Assembly: GCF_003254395.2 (NCBI RefSeq)
Contig: NC_037642.1
Coordinates: 1,210,501 to 1,274,500, forward strand
Reading direction: 5' to 3'
Length of the DNA stretch: 64,000 nucleotides
Source: Apis mellifera
Lineage: Eukaryota; Arthropoda; Insecta; Hymenoptera; Apidae
The notes beneath the pieces are model-generated. The model did not search any database and was not told where the DNA came from. It worked only from the letters and a program-made list of their open reading frames with translations. The position numbers and the translations under genes are program-made. Shown one piece after another: positions 48,131 through 60,490 of this stretch. Position 1 is the stretch's first letter. Each line of letters opens with the position of its first letter.

Positions 48131-48374
48131 GGATTTTAATATCTTGTCTTTTGGAATTTTTTAGAAGCTATTCATCGTTTATGCGAAGAACGAAATAAGG
48201 AAGATTAATGGGATTTGAACTCGACGAGAAAATAGAAAATTTATTTATTCTTACTGTTATTATTTACTGGTAATTCTTATTGCATTGATATTGGTATTTA
48301 ATTTATTTGAATAATATATTATTGTTCTTCGTTTGTACAATTATTGGTATTATTTATATGTATTTAAATTTGTA
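48130..48374. other. AT-rich DNA
   Basis: Nothing recognised. Confidence 0.6.
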
Positions 48375-48860
48375 TTTGAATGAAATCTATATCTTCTATA
48401 AACTTTCTATCTAAATTTTTTATTTGGACAATGTCTATTTGAATTTGTTTGAACTTTACACGTGAACCTTCTGAATCTATCAATCATTTATCCAAACTCT
48501 CTATCTATAAATTCTCTCTTTGTCTATATAAATACTTTATCTAAATTATGTCTATGAACCTTCTATATCTCCTGTTTGAGCTTTGTTTATGAACCATCTA
48601 AATTCTCTATCAGAACTTTGTATGTGAATTCCGTTTGTGAATCTTCTATCCAAACTTTATCTGAATTCTGTTTGTGAATCTTCTATCTGAATTTTCTATA
48701 TGACATTTATCTATACATTTAAATTTCTCTATCAATTCTCTATCAAAACTTTGTATGTAAACTCTCTATGTTAACTCTATATATGAATTTTCTATCTAAA
48801 TTCTGCTTATAAGTCTTCTAATCTTTGCATCTCTGAATTCTTTATCGAACTTTATTTTTC
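48375..48860 (+). repeat. Degenerate minisatellite, about 13-bp unit
   Basis: Roughly 485 bp built from variants of tctatctgaattt / tgtttgtgaatct, often alternating so that a ~26-bp higher-order unit appears (for example ttctatctgaattctgtttg around 48640-48700). The copies are diverged and indel-rich. Confidence 0.75.
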
Positions 48861-49850
48861 TTTATTTGCCTTTATAAATTAATTCTTGGCATACATTTTT
48901 TAAACTTTTCAATTTCCATTTTTTTTTCATAATGTATCTTAATTTCTATATATATAACAAGCAATCTTAAAAATACAGAATTCTTCATGGAATTTCTATA
49001 CAAATAAATTATATGATTTTTTAATTTTGTTTCCATAAATAGAATCGTATTTTTTCTTTACTGATCAAAGGAATATTAAATTTCAAGAAATTATTAACTT
49101 AAAGATTAACTTTAATACTAAAGATTAACGAGATATTTTATGATAAATTGCTTTGAGAATGAAGACAACAATATATATAGAACAGTAGAATAATAAATAA
49201 CGTATAGTATTTATTGTTAGCTCAAAATCGATTTAGATATTATCACCTCATTGATTCCTCGTTTATGAAATTGTATCAATATTAATTATTTTGTGTATGA
49301 AATTTAGATAAGGTAGAATTGTTTATGTTTACTACCAGTTATTAGTTTACTCTTCTGACAATACTATAAAGTCAAAGCAATTTATCATAAAATATTTCGT
49401 TAACAACTAAATTTAATTAACATAGCTTAACATTTTTTTTTATTTTTATAAAAATTACAAATAAATTTATATATAATTAATCAATCTTTTATTTACACAA
49501 TTCCTCTAAATCATTCAATAACATTCATAAAAAAATTAAAATTCACACATCACTAAATCAATAACTGAATTTGCTTTTAGAGTGGCATTCCTCTACAGAA
49601 TGTTAATAATTTTTCGATTTATAAAAATATGTATGTGTGCGAATAAAATTTATGAATTTAAAGAAACAAAGTTGATTCTAAAAAATTTTGAAATCTCTTC
49701 AAACAATTTTTCATTGGACACACAATTTAAAAATTAAACTTGAATTGTTGAACAATTCGCGGAATCATCTTGTACAAACTTTTACTTCCTTCCTTCACAA
49801 AATAAGAAAAGAAATGAAAAATCATTTCTCAAATTCACAATTGCACAATT
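48860..49850. other. AT-rich DNA
   Basis: AT-rich. No gene seen. Confidence 0.65.
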
Positions 49851-50430
49851 ATTTTCTCGATTGGAAAACGCGACATTCCCTTGCAACTATCGTGCTCCCA
49901 TCACGTGGTGGCGTAATATATTTTTGAAAGCGTGCAATAAATCGAAAGCTGACGCGGGTCATCACAGGGCCGAAAGGACGTGGCCGCGAAGGCCTGGCTC
50001 ATTCCGTCTAGCTTTATGGCGCATGCCAGCCAAAGGGAAACACGTTCGACCCCGCGTTATAAATCAACCACTATGAACCCATTAGGGCGGCCATAACTCG
50101 TCGATATCTCGAGAACCGGCAGCTTATTATATCCTGCATATATAATTCGTCCAAGTGCGAGCATCCGTCGGCGCGTGTTACACGCACGTTGCGCGCACGT
50201 TGTTTCAACCGAGTCATTTGATTCGGCCAGTTGATCGATCTGATTGATTGGCCAACGATCGATGCACGCAAAACCGTACTTCTCCTTCTGGCCTATCGTT
50301 GCTCGACGTGTGCCTCGCTCCTGTAATTGGATTTAAAGATACGAATTGGGCGATAAGCTTGACGAATTACCGGCCTCGACCGACGGCAGCCAACGATTTG
50401 AGAATTATTACTCGCAACGAAAGAAATAGA
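49850..50430. promoter_or_regulatory. CpG-rich island
   Basis: Contains a near-palindromic E-box (ccatcacgtggtgg, 49895-49908), a GGCCATAA Pho-like word (about 50089) and a TGATTGATTGG word (about 50241) of Exd/Hox type. ACGTTGCGCGCACGTTG (about 50185) is an imperfect tandem. No gene-like ORF. Confidence 0.4.
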
Positions 50431-51333
50431 ATTGTTTCGAATATTTCTTTTTAAGTATGTTTCTTTTTAAGTTTTGTGATGATGATGTTTGGTCTGTTTT
50501 AATCCCTCAAAATTATGTGCAGGATAGAATTGAATATTAAAAAAGAATGTAATGTGAATAATTTTATCGAGACAAACGAAAATTGTGCGATAAACATTAA
50601 TTACGTTAATGAAATAAAAATTAATTCGAGAATAGAACGAGATTTCGAGATTGAGAATAGAAGGATTTCGATGAATTTTGCTATGTAAAAAAGTTGGAAG
50701 ATGATAAATCAAGTGTGAATTATGATAGGAAAACTAAGATGAGATAAAGATTAAACTAAAGAAAATATTTGAGAATATAATATTACATCGAGGAAGAGAG
50801 ATTATGATTGGAATGGAAAATGGATTTCTCCATTTACTTTACTTTCAAGTCCTTGACTAATTGAAAATTATTTTGTGAATGATTATCTTTAATATAACAA
50901 AATATAAAATGATCGGGTTAAATAAATGCTAAATCATTTTTTCTTAATTTAAAAAAATTGAGAATATTTTCGAATAGTTTCTCATGTTTTTGTTTAACTT
51001 TATTATTAATTTTATTTCTTCACTTATTTGAGAGTTAACGAATGGTATTTAATTTTTTGGTTTACTTTTTAAAAATGCATATCAAAATTGTATTAGATAT
51101 AAAATATGAACAAGCATTACATAGTTCATATTTAGATTATGTTGAATTTTATTTTCCATTTGAATCATGATTAATAAAATTAATTTGTATGAATAAAATA
51201 TAAATGATTAATTATAATATAGAATTCAAAAGTCAACAATATTTTCTTAAGAATTATTGGAATAGCAGATTCTCCTGGCAACAAGAAAGTTGATTTATAT
51301 ATTTAAGAACAATATGTATTGGAACATTATGCA
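50430..51333. other. AT-rich DNA
   Basis: AT-rich. Nothing recognised. Confidence 0.65.
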
Positions 51334-51594
51334 ATGCGTAGAATCTACGTAGAACTTAGATACAAATATTACTTCAATCTAAATAGAAATATTATATACA
51401 TTATCTATGACTACAATATTTCTTATTTATTTTTGTATTATCGAAATACTACAGATTTAAATTACGAGTTTTATAATCGAGTACATATTATCCATTGCAC
51501 AACTCGTGAACGCTTCAAACAGATTTTACAAGAGTTTGAAGTAGGCTTTCAGAATACAAGTGCCGAAGAAATAAAAATAGTAAGCTATATATAA
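51334..51594 (+). CDS. Candidate 86-aa ORF (unidentified)
   Basis: The first in-frame ATG (51334-51336) opens 86 codons to TAA, and the frame is open back to 51307. The first half is Tyr/Asn/Ile-rich, as expected of AT-rich DNA. The second half (NRVHIIHCTTRERFKQILQ and a following acidic stretch) has a more protein-like mix of charged and hydrophobic residues. No family, signal peptide or splice sites recognised. Frames of this length are expected a few times by chance in this window. Confidence 0.17.
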   Translation: MRRIYVELRYKYYFNLNRNIIYIIYDYNISYLFLYYRNTTDLNYEFYNRVHIIHCTTRERFKQILQEFEVGFQNTSAEEIKIVSYI

Positions 51595-51880
51595 ACAAGA
51601 CAGATTTAAGAAAGAAAATTAATCATTTATAGTCAATATTTTTACACAGAAATATGCCATATTATGTAAAACATGCTTTAAATTATATTCTTATATCACG
51701 ACAACATTGCGTCCAAACTCATAAATTCACAAAATTTCGACTGTTCGTGTAAAAAAGAAGAAGAAAACTATAAATTTAACGAAATCTGTTCAAAACAGAA
51801 GAAGTTATAATTTATATTTCATGCTCAAAGTGTTTATAATATATTTGCTCAAAGTGCAACTATAGAGATTATAAATGAGC
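51595..51880. other. AT-rich DNA
   Basis: Nothing recognised. Confidence 0.6.
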
Positions 51881-51919
51881 GAAGCAATGACCTATTTTCT
51901 TCTGAAAATGCATATGTCA

Positions 51920-51990
51920 CTGTATGATTGACCAATGGATCGAAGCGCGAGCGAGAGTCAAGCGCGACAAGGACGGAGAGATATATAAAC
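51920..51990 (+). promoter_or_regulatory. CCAAT and TATA-like words
   Basis: ttgaccaatgg (about 51927-51937) lies some 45 bp before gatatataaac (about 51979-51989). The spacing fits a + strand promoter with a start site near 52010, but the flanks are AT-rich and both words are common. Confidence 0.2.
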
Positions 51991-52139
51991 AATTAAAACT
52001 GACTCTTCTCTTTATTAAAAAGAATCAACGTCACATTTCTCTCCTTATCGTTCGTTCACACTACTATCCGATTCGTCAAATTTCGTTCCATTCTCCGTGT
52101 ACACGGAATCACACGGATTCAAACGATGACAAGGCTTAA

Positions 52140-52500
52140 TACGTCATAACGATTTTCCTGCCGCCATTTACGAATCGACGCTGGCCGCGCGACAAATTGC
52201 GCGCACGGCACACGCACACACACACGGAGAGCACACACTGTCCTCGAACGTATCCGACACGCGTATTCATTCCACGCCACGGGCGATAATCGATAACCGG
52301 ATGGAGGGACGGATAGATTGTCAGATATCGTCGATGAACATCAAAAGGTAAAACGATCAAAGTCGCATTTGCGGCGTTCCTCGCGGAGAGGGCGCTCGCG
52401 CTGCGCGCATGCGCACGCGAAAACTCGAAACAAACCTTGCTTATCGTAAACCGAAACTTTCGGATCGTACTTCCGTAAAACGTCACAGCGTAAACAGTCC
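52140..52500 (-). promoter_or_regulatory. CpG-island promoter, probably minus strand or bidirectional
   Basis: A very CpG-rich block carries four classic core-promoter words: ETS-type ACTTCCGT (52469-52476), CRE-type ACGTCAC (52480-52486) and TACGTCAT (52140-52147), a perfect NRF-1/Ewg palindrome GCGCATGCGC (52405-52414), and YY1/Pho-type GCCGCCATTTA (52160-52170). Read on the minus strand these give CRE-ETS, NRF-1, a CA/GT tract and then TAAATGGCGGC. That last word sits in the sense orientation often found just downstream of transcription starts. The ATG in the YY1 word opens only seven codons. A (CA)n tract lies at about 52205-52225. The transcript served is not identified. Confidence 0.5.
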
Positions 52501-53511
52501 GATATCAGAGTTTACGTAAACGCTTAACGCTAATAACCCGGCTCAATGGTATTTGGCCGAAAATTCGCTTCCGCTTTTTCGGAATCTATTTTTCGAAGCG
52601 GGTGCAACAAGTAAAATGTGTTTTTGGAGATTAACGATGTTTGGTATTTAAAGGGATGAAATTTTTTTCCGCTCCCTTCTCTACTCGACATTGTTTGGAA
52701 GGTTAGTTCGTAGATGGATTTCGAGTGAGAGATCTCGTTGATTGTATTTAATTGTGATTTTTTTATACGAAAGTGCGAATTAGATTGTAAAAATTAAATA
52801 GTTATTTCTTAATGCATTAAACAAAGCGAAAAAGAATTATGTTTGATGATTCAGATATAATGAGTAAATATATGAATATGATATGAATAATTAATAAATT
52901 ATTTATGATATAAATGAATGAATAAAAAATATTTGCGGAATGATTTATTAAAAACGGAAAATGTTATATTCTTGGGTTTGGATTAGATTGATAAGGTAAT
53001 TTTTTTTCGTTGTAAAGAATCATGAATAAACAAAACTATTTTGTTCTTAATTTTCATTTCATCTTAATAAAATGTTATTAAAGTGTTGAAGAAAATTTTT
53101 ATCATGTTTTGAATATTATATTTATTTTAATTATTTACTATTGATTGATCAAATGTTAAATGTCATAAGTCTTAAAGTATCATCTTACAAATATCACAGA
53201 AAATTTACCTGCAATATTTTTCATAAGTATTTTATAAAATTTTCTTTCGTTAAATACCATTTTTGCATTATAGCGTTATTTATTGTTCAATGATTTCTTA
53301 TTATATGTTAAAATCATTATTTTATCAAAAGTAAAAAAAACGATTAAAATAAATAATGAAAAACATCTTATTTTTACATACAATTTTTTCTATTATTTTA
53401 TAATTATTATTTGGCTCAATATGAACATTCTACAAAACCATTTGTGAAAAACAATGCCCAAATATCAAATCATCGCTAAAGTAAAACAAAAATCATCAAA
53501 TATTTATCAGA
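52500..53511. other. Island shoulder, then AT-rich DNA
   Basis: GC falls off by about 52640, then AT-rich. No gene seen. Confidence 0.6.
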
Positions 53512-53640
53512 ATGAAAGTTATTCATTTGAATCTATATGATCTGATTGAATATGATTCAAAATTAAAACATGTATCAAATATAACATCACAGAATTTTTT
53601 CATTATATGTATTTTCTTTTTTTTTATTATTATTATTATT
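53512..53640. other. AT-rich DNA with T9-(ATT)n tract
   Basis: An ATG at 53512 opens a 131-codon frame, but its only feature, a hydrophobic stretch, is encoded by the T/ATT microsatellite. I do not call a gene here. Confidence 0.5.
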
Positions 53641-54260
53641 AAACACACATTTCTCAAACCGTCAATTGTCGAATCGAAAATTTCTGAAACGACGAACACT
53701 TCTAAAAACACCGAAAACCGCAACACGAAGGCGGCCGGTTTGCCGCCAACAATTTTCGTACAAATTAACAGGGGTGAACGCCATCAAAGCAACAGGAATC
53801 GCGCGGTCGCCATCGTAGAACCGACCGCGCTTCTACACTTTAACACGACGAAATATTCCATGCTCAAAGGGTTACATAAACATCGACAACGCCACTCTCT
53901 GTCCTAGTTTTCTTTTTTTCTTTTTTCTTTTTTTTTTTTCTTTCAATTTTACAAATAGGCAAAGTCGACGTCGCGCTCTCTCGTTAGCATATTCGAATCG
54001 GAACCCCCCTTCTGGAAGCGACTAATAATCGTTATCGATGTGTACCTCCACTACGCAATCTGCAAATTAATGCGGACGTATGGAAAGTGTATTTTGCGAA
54101 AGACGAGCGACGTTCGGTAGGATGAAACGCAAACAGTGCGTCGAAGGGAAAATGGTCGAGTGAAATCGGATAGAAATACGTGCGTGCGGGAGTCCTTCTT
54201 CGAGGGCGCTTTTTCGAGAGACGTTGATGTTGATCGCGCGAAAAGAATCGAATGTATTTT
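53640..54260. promoter_or_regulatory. CpG-rich island
   Basis: Two GC-rich patches (53660-53890 and 53960-54260) are separated by a T-rich tract (53910-53950). The first holds an inverted pair, gcgcggtcg ... cgaccgcgc (53799-53830). No gene-like ORF supported. Confidence 0.4.
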
Positions 54261-54995
54261 GAATACATCAAATTTTTTACGATTTCTGCGATTTTTTTTA
54301 TTTCGATTTTACGAGAATTCTTTGATTATGTACACGGAGATATGTTTGAGAAATCGATTCTTGAGTGAGAGAATATAGAAGTTAGATATTTATGATTAAA
54401 AAGGGGGATATTATAATGTAAATTATAATTGAATTATTTGAAAAGATTGAAGAAAGAAAGATGGATTTGTTGATGGAATGATAATATAATTTAATTTATA
54501 ATAAATTGTTAATTTTTATTAGTGATAAAGGAATTAAAATTTCAATAGGGAAAGTATTGAAAAAATGGAGTTCAATTGTTGTAATAAATAAGTTTATTAA
54601 CAATTATTATTAAGAACTTTTTCTATTTCTAATTTTTCCTCTTTTGTAAACATAATAAAGGTTTTATACGATCTCTATGATTCATATTTTGTTATTTAAT
54701 TTCGATATTATTTAACTTTATCTTATATAATATATATTATCTTATTATTGTCTTACAAATATTAGTTTGTCCTACATTTTCAAAATATTTTCAATCTTAT
54801 AAAATAACTTTTTTAAAATTGAATCAAATGACTTGAATTCTTTTTTAGTTTACTATTTATATTAATTTTTTTTTTACACATGATATAAAAAATGCAATTC
54901 AAAATCACCATCAAAATCGATTGATGTAGAAATAAACATGTTACTTTTCTTTTTTAAATATAAAAATCTTTTTCATTAAATTTTCAATAAATATA

Positions 54996-55049
<54 letters not shown>

Positions 55050-55430
55050 TCTAAAATATATTTTTTTAATTTTCATTAGATTAAGATTTTCAATTACTTC
55101 TTAAAACTGATATACCAAATTTAAAAAAATAAAAATCAAATCTCCCAAGTTATTAAAAGAAAAGAAAAAAGTAAATTAATCGTATTACAATTAATTACTA
55201 AAATTTCCAATCGCTTCCTAAAATCACTATACTTAAATTAAAAAAATTCAAAGCTTAATCAAATCTTCTAATTAAAAGAAAGAGAAGGAAAAGAAAAGGA
55301 AATTAATCATATTAAAAAAATTTTCAATCGTAAAATTCTACACTATATTTCAAAAATCCAACTTAATCCAACGAAAAAAGAAAAAGAGAGAGAGAGAGAA
55401 AAAGATAAATCAAACTTTCCTTAAACCTTC
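54260..55430. other. AT-rich DNA with (AT)23
   Basis: AT-rich. An uninterrupted (AT)23 microsatellite lies at about 55001-55046. A GA tract lies near 55385-55402. Confidence 0.75.
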
Positions 55431-55875
55431 GCCACTTCTTAAAACTTGCCGTTATCACAAACAGCTTCGCTTTCCACGGCAACAAACAGTGATCTCTCGA
55501 AGAGAATCGAGAGACTGCTACTCGGGGAGGAGCGAAGCCACGAAGGAAGCGTCGAAATCGTCGACCTTCGTGGCGGGGATCGTGGAAGCGGAAGGAAGCG
55601 TCCATCCCCCTTTCGCAGTAGCCAGCGGCGATAGAGTCGCTATTCACGTCCCTGCCTTTTCGAGCGGACTCTTCAGAGTTTAATATAATGGCTAATATCA
55701 TCGGAGATCCGCACAATGCAAACAATTTGAACCTGCGGGTTCCGACTGCTGGGTATCCCCCGTATCCCGTGAACGATGGAAGAGGGGATGGGCACGCGAT
55801 AAGGCGACCAATGAACAGAAAATAGCGTGCTCGCGGAGGAAACTGCGGGCCTCGACGGCTAAATACGACGGACAT
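55363..55875 (-). CDS. Longest open frame (170 aa from first ATG)
   Basis: The minus-strand frame is open from 56220 to 55363 (285 codons). The first in-frame ATG is at 55875-55873, giving 170 residues. The product is Arg/Pro/Phe-rich in the middle and ends in a Leu/Ser/Phe low-complexity tail encoded by the CT tract. I see no domain, signal peptide, donor or acceptor. The length is striking, but the region is TA-poor and other islands show long frames too. I list it because a protein search could settle it quickly. Confidence 0.13.
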   Translation of the reverse strand: MSVVFSRRGPQFPPRARYFLFIGRLIACPSPLPSFTGYGGYPAVGTRRFKLFALCGSPMILAIILNSEESARKGRDVNSDSIAAGYCERGMDASFRFHDPRHEGRRFRRFLRGFAPPRVAVSRFSSRDHCLLPWKAKLFVITASFKKWRRFKESLIYLFLSLSLFLFSLD

Positions 55876-56100
55876 CGGTAATCGATAGCGCACAATGGCC
55901 CGCGGAAAACGTGGACCGACGATGTCGCGTTTCTGCGACGTCCACCCATCCGCCCCCACCTGGATATTGTCGATGGTTATGGGATCGTTCGCGCGATCCT
56001 TGTTGCTGCTGTGATTTCCTTCCGTGTGTGTGTGTGTGTGTGTGCGTGCGTGTGTATCTACGATAGAAGATAGAACGGAACGGGATATGCGAATCAATTC
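55430..56100. promoter_or_regulatory. CpG-rich island
   Basis: GC island with a (TG)n tract at 56024-56055. It contains the longest open frame of the window, listed next. Confidence 0.4.
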
Positions 56101-58080
56101 TTTGGAAAATGGTGAAGGGATGCCTCTTGTTAAGAAGGATGTAGAGTGAAAATGTAAGAACGAGAGATATTTGTTTTTATTTTTCTTGCAGTGAGTTGTG
56201 GCAATTGAGGGAAAGTTCAAAGTATTTCTGTGATAGTGATAAAGTGTATTGTGAATTTAAAATTTATATTTTTTTTTTGTTGGTTTATTTATTGGAAGCT
56301 AATTCTAGAGAGATTGTTATTTTCATTGATTTTATAATTTTTTATATAAATAATGTAAAGGAGAAACAATGTTTTTGATTCTTTTGATTTGAAGGAATAG
56401 AATGGATTTCATTGTGTAAAAATAATTTTGGATGAAGAAATTCAAACTGGATTTAAAATGTATATTTAAAATTGTAAATTTTATGGATTTATTTAAATCA
56501 GTATTATTAAACATTGATTATTATTTAAAGTTAATCAATTTGTTTCTCTTTACATGTTTCATCTATTTTTTTTTATTATCTTATGTTTCACAAATGAATA
56601 TAATTAAAAAATCAAAATTTAAAATCTCATTTTCTCAAAAATTATATTTTATATAAAGGAAAAAAATTATTTATTTATTAATTTCTTCGATCCATTTTTT
56701 CATGTAGAATCGTTTCTTTTCAGACTGATCCTGTTTATGAAATCCTGTTCGTGAATTTATAAATTTTTACGTTTTTTAAATTAAAAAAACTATTATTATC
56801 TAAAAATCAGTAATTGATAATCATTCTAACGATTGCTATGTGAAGCAAAATCTAGCATATTTTAAATAGTTTATAATTAGGAACATTCTTCATTATTTAT
56901 GGAAAATCAATGGATTAAATCGTCGTATCGTTCATGGAATCAATGATCAATCCTGATCACATCTTCCTCGTCGTGAGATTTTTCTTTTTATCGAGCAATA
57001 TTGAATAAGTGTGTTCGCTCGTTAGCTGAATAAATTCAAAAACTGTGAGTTATTTTGACATTTCATTATATGGATAATGAATGGAATGGATAATGAACGC
57101 TAAATAAACTGTATCGTCGAATACTTTTAATAATTAAATTTGAAATGATATTTAATTGCGAAAAAAAATTAAAAATGAATTCAATTTTGTCGAAAATATT
57201 TTTGAAAAAAGAGAATACGTACATAAAACAAGTTAATGATAAAATATATTTTTTTTCAAAATAAAGATTTGTGATAAGATAAAGTTTAAAGATGAAAGTG
57301 AGACGATTTTTGTATATTTTATTATATATTTCATATTATACATTTTTATTTAAAATGAAAGATTCATTTAATTGAAAAATCTCATCTATAATTATATAAA
57401 AAACGAATCAATAAAAACTGACATCTAAAATAACTTATTATCTTTTGCTATAAAAAAATAATAAAAATTTGAAAAGAATTGAAATGAATGCAACTTTTCT
57501 TTATATCTCATATTTCTTTAGATTTCAAAATGATCATTATTTTAGATATTAATTCTTATTGAATCTCTCTATAATAGTGAAAGATTATCACAATATGAGC
57601 TATATATTTGCTCATTAAAAATATTCAAAGCACAAGTGTATAATATCTTTTTCAGAAAATAGGTTTATTGTAAATAAATATTTTTATTATTATCTAAATA
57701 CATATAAGTTTGTTTAGCACACAACTTTTTTCTATTTATTTATATGGTCTTCAAAATAAAATTTTATAAATTATAATAATTCATATAAGTTGCAATAAAT
57801 ATTAAATGGTTTTATATATATATATTAAAAAACATAATTCATATAAAAAAACTTGCTAAACAAAATGATACAACACAATGATCAAAATAGATATTATTTT
57901 ATTTTGTTATTTTCATTATATTTCATCATCACTTGAATAAAGATTAAAAAACGATTAGAAAACAAAATTAGAAAACAAATTAAATATATTAAAGAAGTTC
58001 GATACATTTTCTCAATTGAATTGAAAGAAAAAAATCTTATTGTCAAACATTAAATTTATAAATAAATTAAACTCCGCAAA
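56100..58080. other. AT-rich DNA
   Basis: AT-rich. A good-looking acceptor (ttttatttttcttgcag, AG at 56190-56191, + strand) is followed by no convincing exon or donor. Confidence 0.65.
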
Positions 58081-58480
58081 CATTTCTTACGGATAACCCC
58101 TTACTGAAAGCGTTTCGGTGTTCGACTGATCAAAAAGTAAAGTATCCGACGATGTAAAACATTCCTGGGGCAATCTATACTGTCGTTTTTCGCGGAAAAG
58201 CCGAGCTGGTCGAAAGGCAAACGTACTCGCAAACGTATATACACGGCTCGTTCCTCTCGACTGCTCTATTCCCACCCTGTTCCTATTTCTCCTCGGTGAG
58301 CCTGGTTATGCAACTCCACCGATCGAAAATAGAAGAAGGTGCCGTCATCGTCGACGATGCGACAACCGAGTGTGACCAGTTGATACGACTTCTTGGAATT
58401 GGAGGCGAGGAGAATGAGACGAGTCGACTTTGCGTATGTCTCGTCTTCTTTATCAGATTATCTCTTTTTGCGATCGAATA
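58080..58480. promoter_or_regulatory. CpG-raised island
   Basis: GC-raised sequence with a pyrimidine-rich strip (58245-58290) and a CTCG|GTGAGC donor-like word (GT at 58296). It hosts the short ORF below. Confidence 0.35.
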
Positions 58481-58481
58481 A
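58308..58481 (+). CDS. Candidate 57-aa ORF
   Basis: An ATG at 58308 opens 57 codons. The first part is mixed and acidic (MQLHRSKIEEGAVIVDDATT), followed by a Gly/Glu segment and a hydrophobic tail (CLVFFIRLSLFAI) that could be a C-terminal membrane anchor. A GTATGT donor-like word within the frame (about 58433) would remove the tail. No family recognised. Confidence 0.15.
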   Translation: MQLHRSKIEEGAVIVDDATTECDQLIRLLGIGGEENETSRLCVCLVFFIRLSLFAIE

Positions 58482-60490
58482 AAAAAAATGGAATAAAATT
58501 GAAAAAAAATTAGAGTCGATAGTCATAGTCGAATTGTCGATATTTTTTAATTTGAAAAGAAATTTTAATTAGTAGAACTTTTTTTCTGAGGAAAAGATCT
58601 GTGGAATCTTTTTTGAAAAGTCATGTCTGACAACGTGATAATATTTTTATTATAGAATATCGAATATATAGAATCAATTTTTGTCAATAAGAATTGATGA
58701 AAAAAATTAATAAAAAAAGAAATAATCTTCTGAAATTCTTTTAAAAACTTCGAATTTCGAGTAAATTTTAAACAAAAATTTAAATTTTATTAAAAAATTG
58801 TGATAGCAGAAAATGAATCGTAGGATAAAAAACTTTTGACGATGAATAATGGATTTTTGGGGGAATATCGAAGCATTTTCTTGCCAAAAAAATGTGACGA
58901 ATTAGAATTGATAAATATAGAGATTTTATTATAAATTGAAAAGAATGGGATTAAAATTGCGATTTGATTCGTTTTTTCTACGAAACTTCTTAATCGATAT
59001 TTATAATCGATCTTCTAAATTCGATGTTGTATATTTATACGTATATCAAGAGATTGAATTAAAATATAAGAAATAAAAATAAATGAAATAAATAGTTGAA
59101 AATTTGAATGTTTTTTTTTATTTTTGTTTTAAAATGAATATGGGAAAAATAATTTTATTTTGTATTAAAATCATTTAAAATCATTTTCAAATAATTTCTT
59201 GTTTAAATTTTCATCCATTTTGGTAAAGTGACGGTATTGGTAGAACGATTACGTGATGAAGTTTAATCCATTATGTTAAAGTTAGTCCATCATGATCAAT
59301 TTTCCTTTCAAAACATGATGAACAAAGGATAAAGTTATGGAACATTACAAGACATTCAAAATTAAAAAATTTGTAATGTGATAAATATTATAAGTTCAAT
59401 GTACAAGATTCATTCAGTTATTTTTTTTTTCTAAAATAAAATAATCTAATATTAAATATAATAATAAATATATACATAAATACAATACATAGAAAAATAA
59501 ATATATTACATCATATTGCAATTATAAATTTAAAAAAGTTACATTTTTAGAATTTCTGCATATACATGCTGATTATGCAAAAATTTTCTTTTTTATTTTT
59601 ATTTTTTGCATAGAGAAAATATCTGACAAAATACCTGACACAATTTCATATAATTCAGGTTCTCCATTTTTTTTATTCAATTCAAAATAAATACCAATAT
59701 TCTCTTGTATCCTGAATAAATATGTAATTAAGGATCGAATGAAACTATAAAAATTAATTATGAAATAGCTGTAACTTTACGACTATTATATCTTCTAAAA
59801 AAATTGTTATTAAATGTATTAACCGAAATTTTTATTTCATATTTTTTCCAAAAATAACTTTTATTTTTCTGAAAATAGAAAAAATTCTAATTAAATAAGA
59901 ATTAAGAACATTTAACATTTGTGCTCTGAAGAAGATAAAGTTATACAGATTTCCTGGAAATCTTGAGAGATGGATAGATTTGAAATTGAAAGCTTGAATT
60001 ATTTGGTTTTTTGTGTATTAGTATAGAAAACTATGAATTTTTCTTAAAGTTGGTAAAAAAATATAAATGATCTACTATAATTAAAGCAAAACGAAAATTA
60101 GTCAACTGATTAGTCATTATTTGGTTATCCTTAAATAATATCAAATTTCAAAAAATATTTACAATTTTTAAATATTAATACTTTAAATATTCATTCAAAA
60201 GAGAATTCTAGAGAACTTCTATTAATAATAATATAAAATAATTATTAAAATTGAACACTTACAGTTCTAAAATATTAATATATTTAAAATTAATTTAAAA
60301 CTGAATAGATATAATTTAAAAGCTAAATAAATTAACATTAAAAAGAATAAATAACTTTTATTTATAAAAGTTAAAAATTTAATTCAATCTTTGGTGATAG
60401 ATAACAAAACAGAGAGAGAAAAAAAGAAGAGATTATTAAAAATTTATTTTCGAAATTATAATAAAAATACGATATTGTACTTTGTTCAAT
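58481..60490. other. AT-rich DNA
   Basis: AT-rich. No gene seen. Confidence 0.7.

Noticed and set aside
53512..53907. 131-codon ATG frame with a hydrophobic, membrane-like segment
   Set aside because: The hydrophobic stretch is encoded by a T9-(ATT)n microsatellite. There is no other coding sign.
56174..56378. Strong acceptor at 56191 followed by a 60-codon frame
   Set aside because: No donor, no ATG near the acceptor, and the frame is hydrophobic AT-rich translation.
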